A DNA stretch of 64,000 bases from Chitinophaga pinensis (GCA_943326015.2 CALPRQ020000007.1:36774-100773), one strand, 5' to 3'; shown: positions 35,661 through 45,188, counted from the first letter of the stretch. Notes: generated by a model from the letters alone, not told the origin. Numbers and translations are program-made.

Positions 35661-36670
35661 TCCGGCTGCCGGCCCAGCGCGCGGGCGCGCAGCTGGCCGC
35701 AGCCGCCGTCCACGTCCTGCCCGGCCGAGTCGCGCAGGCAGGCGATGATGCCGTGGCGGCGCAGCGCCTGGGTCATCTCCCAGGCACGCTCCTCGCTCGG
35801 GCGCTGGAAGCCCGAACCCTCGACCGAGTTGAAGGGGATGAAGTTCATCATCGCGAGCTTGCCCTGCAGCAGCGGCACCAGTCGTTCGATTTCCTCGTCG
35901 CCATCGTTGACGCCTTCGAGCAGCGTCCACTGGTACTGGATAGGGTAGCCAGTGGCGCGCGCGTAGGCCTCGGCCTGCTCGACCAGTTCGGCCGGGCTGA
36001 TGCGCGGGGCGCGCGGCAGCAGGCGTGTGCGCAATGCGGCGTCGGTGGTGTGCAGCGACACGGCCAGGGCGGGCTTGACGCTGCCCTGCGGCAGGCGCTC
36101 GAAAGCGCGCGGGTCGCCGACGGTCGAGAACACCAGGTTCTTGTGGCCGATCGCACCATGGCTGGCGAGCAGCTCGATCGCCGCCAGCACATTGTCCAGG
36201 TTGTGCGAGGGCTCGCCCATGCCCATGAAGACGACCTTGTCCACCTGGCGCTGGCTGCGCGCGAGCACGACCTGGGCCACGATCTCGGCCGAGCTGATCT
36301 GACGCAGCAGGCCGCTCTGCCCCGTCATGCAGAACTGGCAGCCGACCGCGCAGCCGACCTGGGTCGAGACGCAGACGCCGCCGCGCGGCAGCAGCACGCT
36401 CTCGACCGTCTGGCCATCCGACAACTCGACCAGCAGCCGCGCCGATCCGTCATTGCCGGGATGCACGCTGCGGATGGTCGCCAGCTTAGCCAGATCGGCC
36501 TGCAGCGCGGGCATGCCCTCGCGCAGGCTGACGGGATAGTAATGCTCGGACTGGCGCTTGGTGCGCTGGTCGAGCGGGCGCGCCTGCAACCAGGCGCGCA
36601 GGATGCGGTCTTCGTGGACGGGGCGGGCGGCGAGCGCGCGCAGGCGCTGCCTGATGTCTTGGATTTGCAT
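35543..36670 (-). CDS. RlmN-like radical SAM RNA methyltransferase
   Basis: A 375-residue radical SAM enzyme of the RlmN/Cfr family (adenine C2 or C8 methylation of rRNA/tRNA). The cluster-binding motif is CAVGCQFC in TQVGCAVGCQFCMTGQ, followed by VFMGMGEPSHNLDNV and LAVSLHTTDAALR; the C-terminal methyl-carrying Cys is in DVDGGCGQL. Several positions differ from classic RlmN (GMGEPSHN instead of GMGEPLAN), so it is likely a paralogue. The last 40 or so residues after GCGQLRARAL are not part of the fold and are encoded antisense to moaE. No Shine-Dalgarno is visible before ATG 36670. Confidence 0.85.
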   Translation of the reverse strand: MQIQDIRQRLRALAARPVHEDRILRAWLQARPLDQRTKRQSEHYYPVSLREGMPALQADLAKLATIRSVHPGNDGSARLLVELSDGQTVESVLLPRGGVCVSTQVGCAVGCQFCMTGQSGLLRQISSAEIVAQVVLARSQRQVDKVVFMGMGEPSHNLDNVLAAIELLASHGAIGHKNLVFSTVGDPRAFERLPQGSVKPALAVSLHTTDAALRTRLLPRAPRISPAELVEQAEAYARATGYPIQYQWTLLEGVNDGDEEIERLVPLLQGKLAMMNFIPFNSVEGSGFQRPSEERAWEMTQALRRHGIIACLRDSAGQDVDGGCGQLRARALGRQPDQALPVVAMPQRASAASSLTRASTQRAPSGVTSFFQNGA

Positions 36671-37090
36671 GGAGGGGGGATGCTAGCACCGACTGGATCG
36701 GTGCGTTGCGGGTGAGCGAGCATTCAGCCACACCTTGTCGAGCCAAGGTGTCTGGGTTGGGGTGCGTGGCGGTCAAGCAATGCCAGTTGAGTACGAGTTG
36801 TTCTTTCTGGCAATGTTTCAACAGTTTCAGAACGGCCCTGCACGATCACACCAGACCCAGCTATGCAGGTAACTGTGCTTGATTCCGCTTTGTCAAAGAT
36901 CGATATCAAAACTTCGCTAGCAACGCGCTTGAAAAATGTACAATATGGTGAAAATTATCATGAAAGCAATGACGCCCCGGGACTCTAAGCCATATGCCCA
37001 TTCCCCACATGCTGGAACGAGAGCGGGCAAGACCTGTGTTTCATCCGCGAGGAACTCAGTCCCAGCATTCCTTGCATTGAGGCCACTCAT
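36671..37090. other. intergenic region at the left edge of the defence island
   Basis: No gene is supported in these 420 bases. They hold an 8-bp hairpin (36730-36751), then an AT-rich part (about 36890-36965) with TTGAAA at 36929 and tacaat-like tracts that could be a promoter for the island operon, and a leader of roughly 130 nt before the GTG start of the sigma-factor gene. The composition shift marks the change from core to acquired DNA. No direct repeat or tRNA was recognised here. Confidence 0.5.
36730..36751. repeat. 8-bp perfect inverted repeat
   Basis: ACACCTTG-tcgagc-CAAGGTGT forms a perfect 8-bp stem with a 6-nt loop, 61 bp from the rlmN-like start codon. No T-tract follows on either strand, so it is not an intrinsic terminator. 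It may be an operator, an island boundary mark or chance. Confidence 0.45.
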
Positions 37091-39796
37091 GTGAATGCTA
37101 CTGAGTTTACGCCTGCTCCTCCTCTGAGCAAGCTCTTTAGGCTGGCTGTTGTGACGGGTGTCTCACGAGCAGTTCAGGTTCACATCGACAGAGGAGATGA
37201 CCTCAACGCCCGCGACAGTGAAGGGCTGACGCCCCTCATGCTGGCTGCGGCTCGGAACAAACCGGCCATTTGCAAGCTTCTTCTCGATGCGGGAGCCGAT
37301 GGGAGTCTTCAGGAGCTCACAGGGAAGACGGCACACGACATCGCTGTTGCGGCGAGCGCGCACGACGCTGCCGCCGTGATTGTTGCATCAAGGATCCAGT
37401 CTCCAAATAAGGCCCAGATCGATGCTGACTCCGTCTTGGAAGTCGATGGACTCGGCGGGCTGGAAGAGCAAGGCTTGTCGGCTGCAGAAAATCACGGCAG
37501 ATATGAACCATCGGCAGCGGCAGTCCTTGCACGAGGTATTGCTGATCTGACCTTGGATACTGAGCGCGAGACATGGTTTTCGACGGAGTCCCTGTTTGTC
37601 GAAGAGCCAGCTATGAACATCATCAGCGAGTCTTCCCTAGCGGCCAATGCTGATGAAGAGCAGGAACGCGTTGCCGTCGACTCGGACGACGATCTGGAGT
37701 TTGACCTGTCAGGCTGGGAGGCAGAGGAGGAGCGCACACCGCCTGCTGCCGATCCGGTGATCGCCGTTGTTGCTGGCGCGATTCAGTCAGCCATCTCTGT
37801 CCACGCCCCGATCGACTCCTATGTCGAGTGGAGCGATGTTGAAGCCTTCTTGCCCGACAGGGCGTCACCCCTCGCCAGAGCCGCAGACACCGAAACAAGG
37901 TCCAAGCTTCGAGCACTACTCTTGCGTGCAATGCGAGAAGGGATTGCATCAGATCATGCGATTGACGACCTGTCGGTCAACGAGGATGGCACAGCGAATG
38001 CTGACGCGCGCAAATTTCTGCTCATGGTCATCAACGATCTTGGGGCTCCGATCGACGACTGGAAAGGTCCTGAGTTTTCATCGGCTAGCGCGGGCTACTT
38101 GGAGGCATCTGCCGAATCCCCAGAGGAAGAAGCCTTGCTTGACGAGGCGTTTGCCTTCATCGATGGGGCTGCCAGTCACAGAAACGAGCCCCTGCGCGTC
38201 TATCAGCGAGAGTTCCAGCGTATTCCGCTCATTGCCTCGGAAGAGGAGGTGGCCTTAGGCCAATCCATGGAAAGGTCACTGGATGCCGCGCTGGACGCGC
38301 TCGCAGCCTGGCCCTTAGGCATTGCTCGAACAATATCCGCTGGTTCGGAGGTCATCTCTGGGAAGAAGCCCCTTGCCTGGATGTCTCATGGTGAAACTGA
38401 ATCCAGTTCAGATGACGCCAATGAAATCGGCAGCCCTGATGAAATCGCAGAAGACATCGAGTCGGAAGCCGACTTGTCATCTGCAAGCCAGGAAATATTG
38501 GGTGACTCCTCGTTCGTCAAAGCCATAAAAGTCCTTAATAGGGTTAGCACGTGCACGGCTTCCAGCCGGTCAGATGAGAAAACAGTCCGCGAAGCCTTGT
38601 CAGCGCTCAACCTGAGCCGAAGCTTTCTGCTGGAACTTGCCGAGATGTCCGATCCGGCTATGCAGGACGGGCGAGCCGCGTATGTGATTGTGATGACCGA
38701 GTATCTGAAGGCGCGGGAGACCATGACCTGCGCCAACTTGAAACTCGTTTTTCACATTGCCAGGAAGTATCTCTATAGCGGACTTCCCCTCGACGACCTC
38801 ACGCAAGAGGGCAACTTGGGCCTGCTCAAGGCCGTGGATCGATACGACTGGCGCCTTGGCTTCAAATTCTCCACTTACGCTACATGGTGGATAAGGCAGC
38901 AGGTTGGCCGCTACGTGGCCGACAAGGGCCGGACTATTCGAGTGCCCGTCCATGTCCACGAGAAAATGCAGCGACTCCGGCGAGCCGCTGACGATTTCGA
39001 GACATCACATGGACGCCCGGCCAAGGTTGACGAGTTGGCGAAACTCGTCGACATGTCAGCGCACAAGACCGCAGGGCTCATGCGCCTACTGCCTGATACC
39101 GTGTGCCTGCACGACATTTCGATTGACGACCTCATTGCCGCAGGCTCACAGGATGCCTTCATCAATGCGGACCCTATGGAAGCCGCTTCCAGTTCTGAAC
39201 TCTCCAATGCTGTCCATGGCCTGCTTGAAACGCTAGAGTTCAAACAGGCCCAGATCCTGCGCCTGCGCTATGGCATTGGCGGCCAGGAACCGATGACCCT
39301 GGATGAAGTGGGTCAATGCTACGGAGTCACTCGCGAGCGAATCCGACAGGTTGAATCAAAGTTGCTCAGGAGGCTGGTGCATGCAGTCCGATTCGCGCGG
39401 GAGGCTATCGAAGTCGACAACTTGGTCCAACCCCGGAAAAGACGCAGGAGCCGTGATCAAGAGGAAATAGAGGCCTTGCTCATCGAGAACAATGCCGAGG
39501 CCTACCTAGGCGCCGCAGGCACAGAGGATGAAGCCGATCCGTCGAGTGAAGAGGTGCAGGAGACAACTCCAAAGACTTCGCCCAGAGGGGCAAAAAAGAC
39601 AAAGCTCTCGCCCATCGACGCAATGCTGTCCTTGGCATCTGAGCTTGAAATTTCTTGTGAAGACGAACGAAACGGTCCTTCAGGAAAAGTCTGGATAAAT
39701 TTCGTCGACATGCCGGACAGCCGACATCGAAGGTTGGCGCGCAAGCTCATGGACAACGGCTTCACCTTCTGGCCAGGGAAAGGCTACTGGAGATGA
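37091..39796 (+). CDS. mzaA: ankyrin-repeat / sigma-70 fusion protein, first gene of Mza-like system
   Basis: A 901-residue protein. Ankyrin-like repeats fill about residues 20-95 (LNARDSEGLTPLMLAAARNK and LLLDAGADGSLQ). An acidic middle part follows to about 365. A sigma-70 core then runs from a region 1.2-like segment (VYQREFQRIPLIASEEEVAL) through regions 2.1-2.4 at about 545-620 (DDLTQEGNLGLLKAVDRYDW, FSTYATWWIRQQVGRYVADK) and region 3 to region 4 at about 715-765, including the VTRERIRQVESKLLRRL helix-turn-helix. The tail (870-901) ends FTFWPGKGYWR, not assigned. It starts at GTG 37091, overlapped by an ATG-TGA start-stop. It is ATGA-coupled to the GHKL gene. The symbol follows gene order in the mza family, from memory. 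A specialised sigma factor for the island, or a protein engaging host or phage RNA polymerase, are both inferences. Confidence 0.88.
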   Translation: MNATEFTPAPPLSKLFRLAVVTGVSRAVQVHIDRGDDLNARDSEGLTPLMLAAARNKPAICKLLLDAGADGSLQELTGKTAHDIAVAASAHDAAAVIVASRIQSPNKAQIDADSVLEVDGLGGLEEQGLSAAENHGRYEPSAAAVLARGIADLTLDTERETWFSTESLFVEEPAMNIISESSLAANADEEQERVAVDSDDDLEFDLSGWEAEEERTPPAADPVIAVVAGAIQSAISVHAPIDSYVEWSDVEAFLPDRASPLARAADTETRSKLRALLLRAMREGIASDHAIDDLSVNEDGTANADARKFLLMVINDLGAPIDDWKGPEFSSASAGYLEASAESPEEEALLDEAFAFIDGAASHRNEPLRVYQREFQRIPLIASEEEVALGQSMERSLDAALDALAAWPLGIARTISAGSEVISGKKPLAWMSHGETESSSDDANEIGSPDEIAEDIESEADLSSASQEILGDSSFVKAIKVLNRVSTCTASSRSDEKTVREALSALNLSRSFLLELAEMSDPAMQDGRAAYVIVMTEYLKARETMTCANLKLVFHIARKYLYSGLPLDDLTQEGNLGLLKAVDRYDWRLGFKFSTYATWWIRQQVGRYVADKGRTIRVPVHVHEKMQRLRRAADDFETSHGRPAKVDELAKLVDMSAHKTAGLMRLLPDTVCLHDISIDDLIAAGSQDAFINADPMEAASSSELSNAVHGLLETLEFKQAQILRLRYGIGGQEPMTLDEVGQCYGVTRERIRQVESKLLRRLVHAVRFAREAIEVDNLVQPRKRRRSRDQEEIEALLIENNAEAYLGAAGTEDEADPSSEEVQETTPKTSPRGAKKTKLSPIDAMLSLASELEISCEDERNGPSGKVWINFVDMPDSRHRRLARKLMDNGFTFWPGKGYWR

Positions 39797-41286
39797 ATCA
39801 AAAGACCCGAAGCGCGCCACCGCGCGCGATGGCCATGCTCGAGTCCCTCAGGGGCCTGGGTTATTCGACAGGCGCGGCACTTGCCGACATCGTCGACAAC
39901 AGCATCTCTGCCGGGGCAAGCGAAGTCTGCATCGATTTCCAGTGGGACGGTGGCAATAGCCGTGTGCTGATACTGGACAATGGGCGTGGGATGAGCGATC
40001 CAGAGCTCGAAGGGGCGATGAGGCTTGGCGACAAGAACCCTTTGGCTGAGCGCGAAGCACATGACTTGGGGCGGTTCGGAATGGGTTTGAAGACGGCTTC
40101 GCTTTCCCAATGCCGGAGGCTGACGGTAGCCAGTGCCAAGGATGGTGCGCGTAGCTGCCTTCGTTGGGATCTTGACGAGCTGGCAGCCAATCCTGAAGGC
40201 GACTGGCTGCTTTTCGAAGGGCCAGCCGAAGGTTCCCAGCCTCATCTTGCCAGCCTCGACGACATGAAGGCCGGAACGCTTGTTCTCTGGGAAATGCTCG
40301 ATCGCATCGTCACCTCCGGCTACACAGTCGACAATTTCAACGACCTCATCGACAACGTCGAGTCGCATCTGGCCATGGTCTTCCATCGCCTGCTGCAAGG
40401 ACCGCGCGCGCAGATCAAGCTGCTGCTCAACGGCCGCCCTGTCGAGCCCTGGGATCCGTTCATGTCGGGGCATCCCGCAAAACCCTGGGTCTCGCCCGTC
40501 GCCCAGCAGCGAACGGATAGCGGAATGGTGCTGGCACAGTGCCATGTCTTGCCACACCGAGACAAATTGACCCGTGCCGAGTTCGATGAGAGCGCAGGTC
40601 CGGCAGGATGGACCGCTCAGCAAGGGTTCTACGTCTATCGTAACGAGCGGCTCCTGGTCGCGGGCGGCTGGCTCGGACTTGGCAACGCACGGGCTTGGAA
40701 TCGCGAAGAGGCGCATCGGCTGGCTCGCATCCGGCTGGACATTCCGAATACCGCCGATGCTGACTGGAAGATTGATGTGCGCAAATCGACTGCTCGGCCG
40801 CCGGTATCGCTTCGCCCCTGGTTGATTGCGCTGGCCGAGAAAACGCGTGATCACGCCCGCAAGGTGTTCGCCTTTCGCGGAACACCCACCCCTGCTGCCG
40901 GCAACCATCCCATAGAGCAGGCATGGCGGACCGAGCGTCTGAAGGCCGGCATGGGCTACCGGATCGACCACTCGCATCCTTCTGTAGCTGCTGTCCTTGA
41001 ACGCGCGGGTGACCTCCAGCCTTTGGTTAAGGCTATGCTGCGCGTGATCGAAGAGACCGTTCCTGTACAGCGCATCTGGCTGGACACCGCTGAGAACAAG
41101 GAGACGCCGCGCACCGGCTTCGAAGGCGAGCCCAATGCTGCGGTGATCGAGGTGGCAAGCGTGCTTTTCAATGACCTGATCGAGCGCAAGGGCCTGAGCA
41201 TCGAAGAAGCCCGCAAGTCGATGCTCAGGACCGAACCATTCCAGAAATTCCCGATGCTGGTCGCAAAACTAGGAAGTAACCAATGA
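39793..41286 (+). CDS. mzaB: MutL/MORC-like GHKL ATPase of Mza-like system
   Basis: A 497-residue protein with all GHKL ATP-binding motifs at its N-terminus: the N-box in ALADIVDNSISAGA (from residue 30), the G1 box DNGRGMS (from 62) and the G2 box GRFGMGLKTASLS (from 94). The catalytic-type Lys/Arg fingers of an S5 domain may lie in KIDVRKSTARPPVSLRP. The rest matches the MutL-like ATPases described in restriction-modification islands (Iyer, Abhiman and Aravind, MutL/MORC families), not mismatch repair MutL. Start and stop both overlap neighbours by ATGA. It is expected to be a DNA-clamp-like ATPase cooperating with the Z1 ATPase and nuclease. Confidence 0.88.
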   Translation: MNQKTRSAPPRAMAMLESLRGLGYSTGAALADIVDNSISAGASEVCIDFQWDGGNSRVLILDNGRGMSDPELEGAMRLGDKNPLAEREAHDLGRFGMGLKTASLSQCRRLTVASAKDGARSCLRWDLDELAANPEGDWLLFEGPAEGSQPHLASLDDMKAGTLVLWEMLDRIVTSGYTVDNFNDLIDNVESHLAMVFHRLLQGPRAQIKLLLNGRPVEPWDPFMSGHPAKPWVSPVAQQRTDSGMVLAQCHVLPHRDKLTRAEFDESAGPAGWTAQQGFYVYRNERLLVAGGWLGLGNARAWNREEAHRLARIRLDIPNTADADWKIDVRKSTARPPVSLRPWLIALAEKTRDHARKVFAFRGTPTPAAGNHPIEQAWRTERLKAGMGYRIDHSHPSVAAVLERAGDLQPLVKAMLRVIEETVPVQRIWLDTAENKETPRTGFEGEPNAAVIEVASVLFNDLIERKGLSIEEARKSMLRTEPFQKFPMLVAKLGSNQ

Positions 41287-44192
41287 CCGCAACAGAAGAG
41301 GCGGCAGCCCAGGCGGAATTGCTTGAAAACGTCATCGCCACCGCGCAGCGGCTGGTGAAGGCCGAGAAGGACAAGTCCAAGATCACCCCAGCCTTCATCG
41401 CAGCGAAGGTTCAGCTGTCGACGATGATGTTTGCGGGTGATGCGCCGCATTCCGTGGATCAGGGCAAGGCCGTCAGGGAACTGATCCAGCGTTTCAGCCA
41501 CTGGATCGGCAAGGCCACCACGCTCAAGGACAACGCCGGTCACATTGACTGGATTTCCGCGGCTCGTAAGCGCGACTGGCAATACTGGCGGCGCTATCGT
41601 GACTTTCTGGAATCCAGGATGTCCGACATCGTGGTCGATGGGCTCGATGAAGCTACCGACGACATCCTGGGCCTGCTGGAGGATCCACGGCGGCCCGACG
41701 ACTGGGACCGTCGCGGACTGGTAGTCGGGCATGTGCAGTCCGGCAAGACCAGCAACTACTCGGGCCTGATCTGCAAGGCGGCCGACGCCGGCTACAAGAT
41801 CATCATCGTGCTCGCGGGCATGCACAACAATCTGCGTTCCCAGACCCAGATGCGGCTTGAAGAAAGTTTCCTGGGCTACGAGACGACCATCGACCGCGAT
41901 CCGGGCATGTCGATCGGCGTGGCCGAATTCGGCGAGGACCTGAAGACCAACTCCGCGACGACACGCGCGGAGAACGGCGACTTCAACAAGGCCATCGCAA
42001 AGCACTTCCACGGCATCTCCCCCGAAGAGCGGCCATGGCTTTTCGTGGTCAAGAAGCAGAAGACGGTACTCACGGCGCTGCTGCACTGGATCCAGACGCG
42101 CGTGGCTGACAGCACGGACGCGGGCGATGGGCGCAAGCTAGTGACGAAGCTGCCCCTGTTGATGATCGACGACGAGGCCGACAACGCCTCCGTCGACACG
42201 GGCGAACAGATATTCAACGGCGATGGCACGCCGGACAAAGAGCATCAGCCCAAGACCATCAACAGTCTCATCCGCCAAGTGCTGCACGCTTTCACGCGCA
42301 AGGCCTATGTTGGCTACACGGCAACGCCATTCGCCAACATCTTCATTCACCACAAGGGAACGACAGCCAAGGAAGGTCCGGACCTGTTTCCTCGTTCCTT
42401 CATCATCAACCTGGCCGCGCCGTCCAACTATGTGGGATCAGTCCGCATGTTCGGCAAGATGACCAAGGAAGGGCGCAGCGGTGCGCTGCCCCTCTCGCGG
42501 GACATCTTCGATCACTACGATCCCGAGACGGACTCGGGATGGATGCCGCCCAAGCACAAGAAGACGCACACGCCAACTCACAATGGCCAGGAGATGATTC
42601 CGCCATCGCTGCGAGAGGCCATCAATGCCTTCGTCCTGGCCTGTGCAGCCCGCGAACTGCGCGGCCAAGGCGAACAGCACAGTTCCATGCTGATCCACGT
42701 CACGCGCTACGTGGACGTGCAGAAGCATGTACGCGAGCAGGTCGAGGAGGCAGTGCGCCGCATGCGCCAGAAGATCAACCGCCGCAACGATGCGGAGGAA
42801 CTGCTGGGCCAGTTGCACAAACTTTGGGAGGAGGACTTCCTTCCTGTACGCGACCAGGTTGCGGCGCTGTCGCCCAGCGAGGAGCTTCTTCCCGCGATGC
42901 CGAGCTGGGACGACATCCTTGCCGTGCTGCCCGATGTACTGGACGACATCGAGGTCCGTTCGATCAACGGCACGGCCAAGGACGCGCTGGATTATGCCAC
43001 GCCAGGCGCGGCACTCAAGGTGATCGCGGTCGGTGGTGACAAGCTCGCACGGGGCCTGACGCTGGAGGGGCTTTGCGTGAGCTACTTCGTGCGCACCACG
43101 AAGATGTATGACACGCTCATGCAGATGGGCCGCTGGTTCGGCTATCGACCGGGCTACCTGGATCTTTGCCGCCTCTACACGTCGCCCGACTTGGTGAGGT
43201 GGTTCAGCCACATCGCTGACGCCTCGGAAGAACTGCGGGAGGAGCTTGATTTCATGGCCGAGGCGAAGCTGACGCCGGAGCAATACGGGCTCAAGGTTAT
43301 GTCACATGAAGTGCTCACCGTAACCTCCCCCTTGAAGATGCGCAATGCTCAGACGCTGTCGCTGAGCTACAGTGGCACGCGTCCGCAGACCATCCTTTTC
43401 CATCGGGATGCCAAGATCCAGCAGCAGAACCTCGATGCGACCGACGCCTTGATCGTCTCGCTCGGCGGCTCCTGGGAAAACAGCCCACGATATGGCCGCG
43501 ATGGCGATCCGGATTCCTGGCCGAGTGCACGTCTCTGGAAGGATGTCGACGTCTCGAAGGTGCTCGCGTTCTTCAGTGCGTATGTCACGCACCCGAACGC
43601 CACCAGCGCCAAGGCTGCGGTGCTCTCGGAGTTCATCGCCAAGATGGTCGACACCGGGCAATTGACCCAGTGGAGTGTCGCGCTGCTCGGGGGTGGCAAT
43701 GGCGAAGGTGATCCGCACGCCTTTCCCGGAGGCGAGGCTGCGACTGCCTACTCGATCCGCAAGACCGAAGATCCTGCAGACCCAGAGAAGGTCGATCCCA
43801 GGAATTTCGCAATTGGCGTGCTGACGGACCCTAAGGACGAAGGAATCGACCTTGGTGACGATGCCTGGCGCAAGGCCCTTGCCCTGACGCAGGCTTCATG
43901 GACGCCGGATCCGGCCCGCAGTCGAATTGCGTTGCCGACTTCGCCCAGCGGCAAGGGCATCCGCGAAGCACGGAAAATGCTTGGTGGCGATGCGGATCGT
44001 GGGTTGTTGGTCCTCTATCCGCTCACACCCTATTTCTACAAGGACAAGACAGCAGATCGGCTCATCGTGCCCGGGTGGAGCAAGCCTATCATGGCCTTCG
44101 CCATCGCCTTTCCCGCCAGCGACAAGGCAATCAGCGTGGAATATGAAGTCAATCTTCTCTACTGGATGCAGGAATATGGCCCGTCCGAGTGA
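41283..44192 (+). CDS. mzaC: Z1-domain superfamily II-like ATPase of Mza-like system
   Basis: A 969-residue Z1 protein. Walker A is GHVQSGKTSNYSGL near residues 149-162; Walker B is LLMIDDEADNAS near 291; motif III-like YVGYTATPFANIFIH near 342 and the arginine-finger region QMGRWFGYRPGYLDLC near 614, preceded by GGDKLARGLTLEGL, complete a helicase-type core. This is the Z1 signature found beside MutL-like ATPases and PD-(D/E)XK nucleases in defence islands. The start ATG 41283 overlaps the previous stop (ATGA) and its last 17 nt overlap the nuclease gene. It likely translocates on or remodels DNA; strand specificity unknown. Confidence 0.9.
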   Translation: MTATEEAAAQAELLENVIATAQRLVKAEKDKSKITPAFIAAKVQLSTMMFAGDAPHSVDQGKAVRELIQRFSHWIGKATTLKDNAGHIDWISAARKRDWQYWRRYRDFLESRMSDIVVDGLDEATDDILGLLEDPRRPDDWDRRGLVVGHVQSGKTSNYSGLICKAADAGYKIIIVLAGMHNNLRSQTQMRLEESFLGYETTIDRDPGMSIGVAEFGEDLKTNSATTRAENGDFNKAIAKHFHGISPEERPWLFVVKKQKTVLTALLHWIQTRVADSTDAGDGRKLVTKLPLLMIDDEADNASVDTGEQIFNGDGTPDKEHQPKTINSLIRQVLHAFTRKAYVGYTATPFANIFIHHKGTTAKEGPDLFPRSFIINLAAPSNYVGSVRMFGKMTKEGRSGALPLSRDIFDHYDPETDSGWMPPKHKKTHTPTHNGQEMIPPSLREAINAFVLACAARELRGQGEQHSSMLIHVTRYVDVQKHVREQVEEAVRRMRQKINRRNDAEELLGQLHKLWEEDFLPVRDQVAALSPSEELLPAMPSWDDILAVLPDVLDDIEVRSINGTAKDALDYATPGAALKVIAVGGDKLARGLTLEGLCVSYFVRTTKMYDTLMQMGRWFGYRPGYLDLCRLYTSPDLVRWFSHIADASEELREELDFMAEAKLTPEQYGLKVMSHEVLTVTSPLKMRNAQTLSLSYSGTRPQTILFHRDAKIQQQNLDATDALIVSLGGSWENSPRYGRDGDPDSWPSARLWKDVDVSKVLAFFSAYVTHPNATSAKAAVLSEFIAKMVDTGQLTQWSVALLGGGNGEGDPHAFPGGEAATAYSIRKTEDPADPEKVDPRNFAIGVLTDPKDEGIDLGDDAWRKALALTQASWTPDPARSRIALPTSPSGKGIREARKMLGGDADRGLLVLYPLTPYFYKDKTADRLIVPGWSKPIMAFAIAFPASDKAISVEYEVNLLYWMQEYGPSE

Positions 44193-45186
44193 AGAGTTTC
44201 TGCTCGCCTGGGCGTCGCTGTCCGGGGACGACCCCACGCCCGGCTGGCAGGCCATCGCCTTGCCCCCGGCCGGTCCCGTCGAAGTGCAAGCGGGACGGCG
44301 CTCGCCGGACAACGCGGAATCTGTCCTGCTTGGGTTTTCATCCGCACAATTGGCTGCCGCAGAAAAACTGCCGGAAGGTCAAGGCTTCGTTGTCGAACGA
44401 GCAAACCCGGAGCATTCAGGTCAACTTAGGCTCGCACTGACGCGTCGATTTTCCGGCAGTGCTGAACTTTTCGCAGCCATGGCCTGCGACGTAGTTGGTG
44501 CATTGGACGAGGCTGCATCCAGTGGTGCTGGCGAGTCCAAGCTGTTGCGTGTGTTCATTCGGAGAGTCAGTGCATGGCAGGAATTCATGCGCAAGGGTTC
44601 ACGAGCGCTGAGTCCAGAAGCCGAAATTGGATTGGTCGGTGAGCTCACTGTGCTGAAAGCGATCGTCGATGCGGGCATCTCCCATGCCATCGCAGTTGAG
44701 TCTTGGGTGGGGCCGCTCGACGGGGTACAGGATTTCGAGCTGGGCATCGGGGCAATAGAGGTCAAGGCCACTTTGTCGGCAGATGGGTTTCCGATGAAGG
44801 TCGGATCCCTTGAGCAACTCGATGATTCGATGCGCCAGCCACTGTTTCTTGCCGGAGTTCGCTTGCGCCAAGTTGAAACGGGGAAGAGCCTCCCTGACAT
44901 GGTGGATGGGTTGCGTGAGTCGACCAAAATTGACATGGAGGCTGTGACGACTCTCAGTGACCGGCTGATCGCTGCAGGCTATTTCGACGTCCACTCGGAG
45001 CGCTATGTTCGTCGCTTCATCGTGATGGATATTCGAGTGATTATCGTTGACAGCACATTTCCTCGCCTCACGCATGCCACGGTTCCATCTGGCATCACAC
45101 ACGCATCCTACGGGATCGAACTGGGAAAAAATGCTGGCACCAACATTGGTATTCCAGAAGCTTTGATGAAATTGGGATCGCTATAA
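44176..45186 (+). CDS. mzaD: PD-(D/E)XK nuclease (DUF4420-type) of Mza-like system
   Basis: A 336-residue protein of the PD-(D/E)XK motif group linked to Z1 proteins. The active site is readable: Glu in GLVGELTVLKAIV (about residue 155), Asp in GVQDFELGIGA and the EVK of AIEVKATLS near residue 195. It is therefore the likely DNA-cutting component. ATG 44176 with AGGAA just upstream is chosen; the longer frame upstream is the shadow of the Z1 gene. The stop lies 2 nt before the AIPR gene. Confidence 0.85.
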   Translation: MARPSEEFLLAWASLSGDDPTPGWQAIALPPAGPVEVQAGRRSPDNAESVLLGFSSAQLAAAEKLPEGQGFVVERANPEHSGQLRLALTRRFSGSAELFAAMACDVVGALDEAASSGAGESKLLRVFIRRVSAWQEFMRKGSRALSPEAEIGLVGELTVLKAIVDAGISHAIAVESWVGPLDGVQDFELGIGAIEVKATLSADGFPMKVGSLEQLDDSMRQPLFLAGVRLRQVETGKSLPDMVDGLRESTKIDMEAVTTLSDRLIAAGYFDVHSERYVRRFIVMDIRVIIVDSTFPRLTHATVPSGITHASYGIELGKNAGTNIGIPEALMKLGSL

Positions 45187-45188
45187 AC

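Noticed and set aside
36730..36751. Intrinsic terminator for the rlmN-like gene region
   Set aside because: The stem lacks a T-tract on either strand and lies upstream, not downstream, of the rlmN-like gene.
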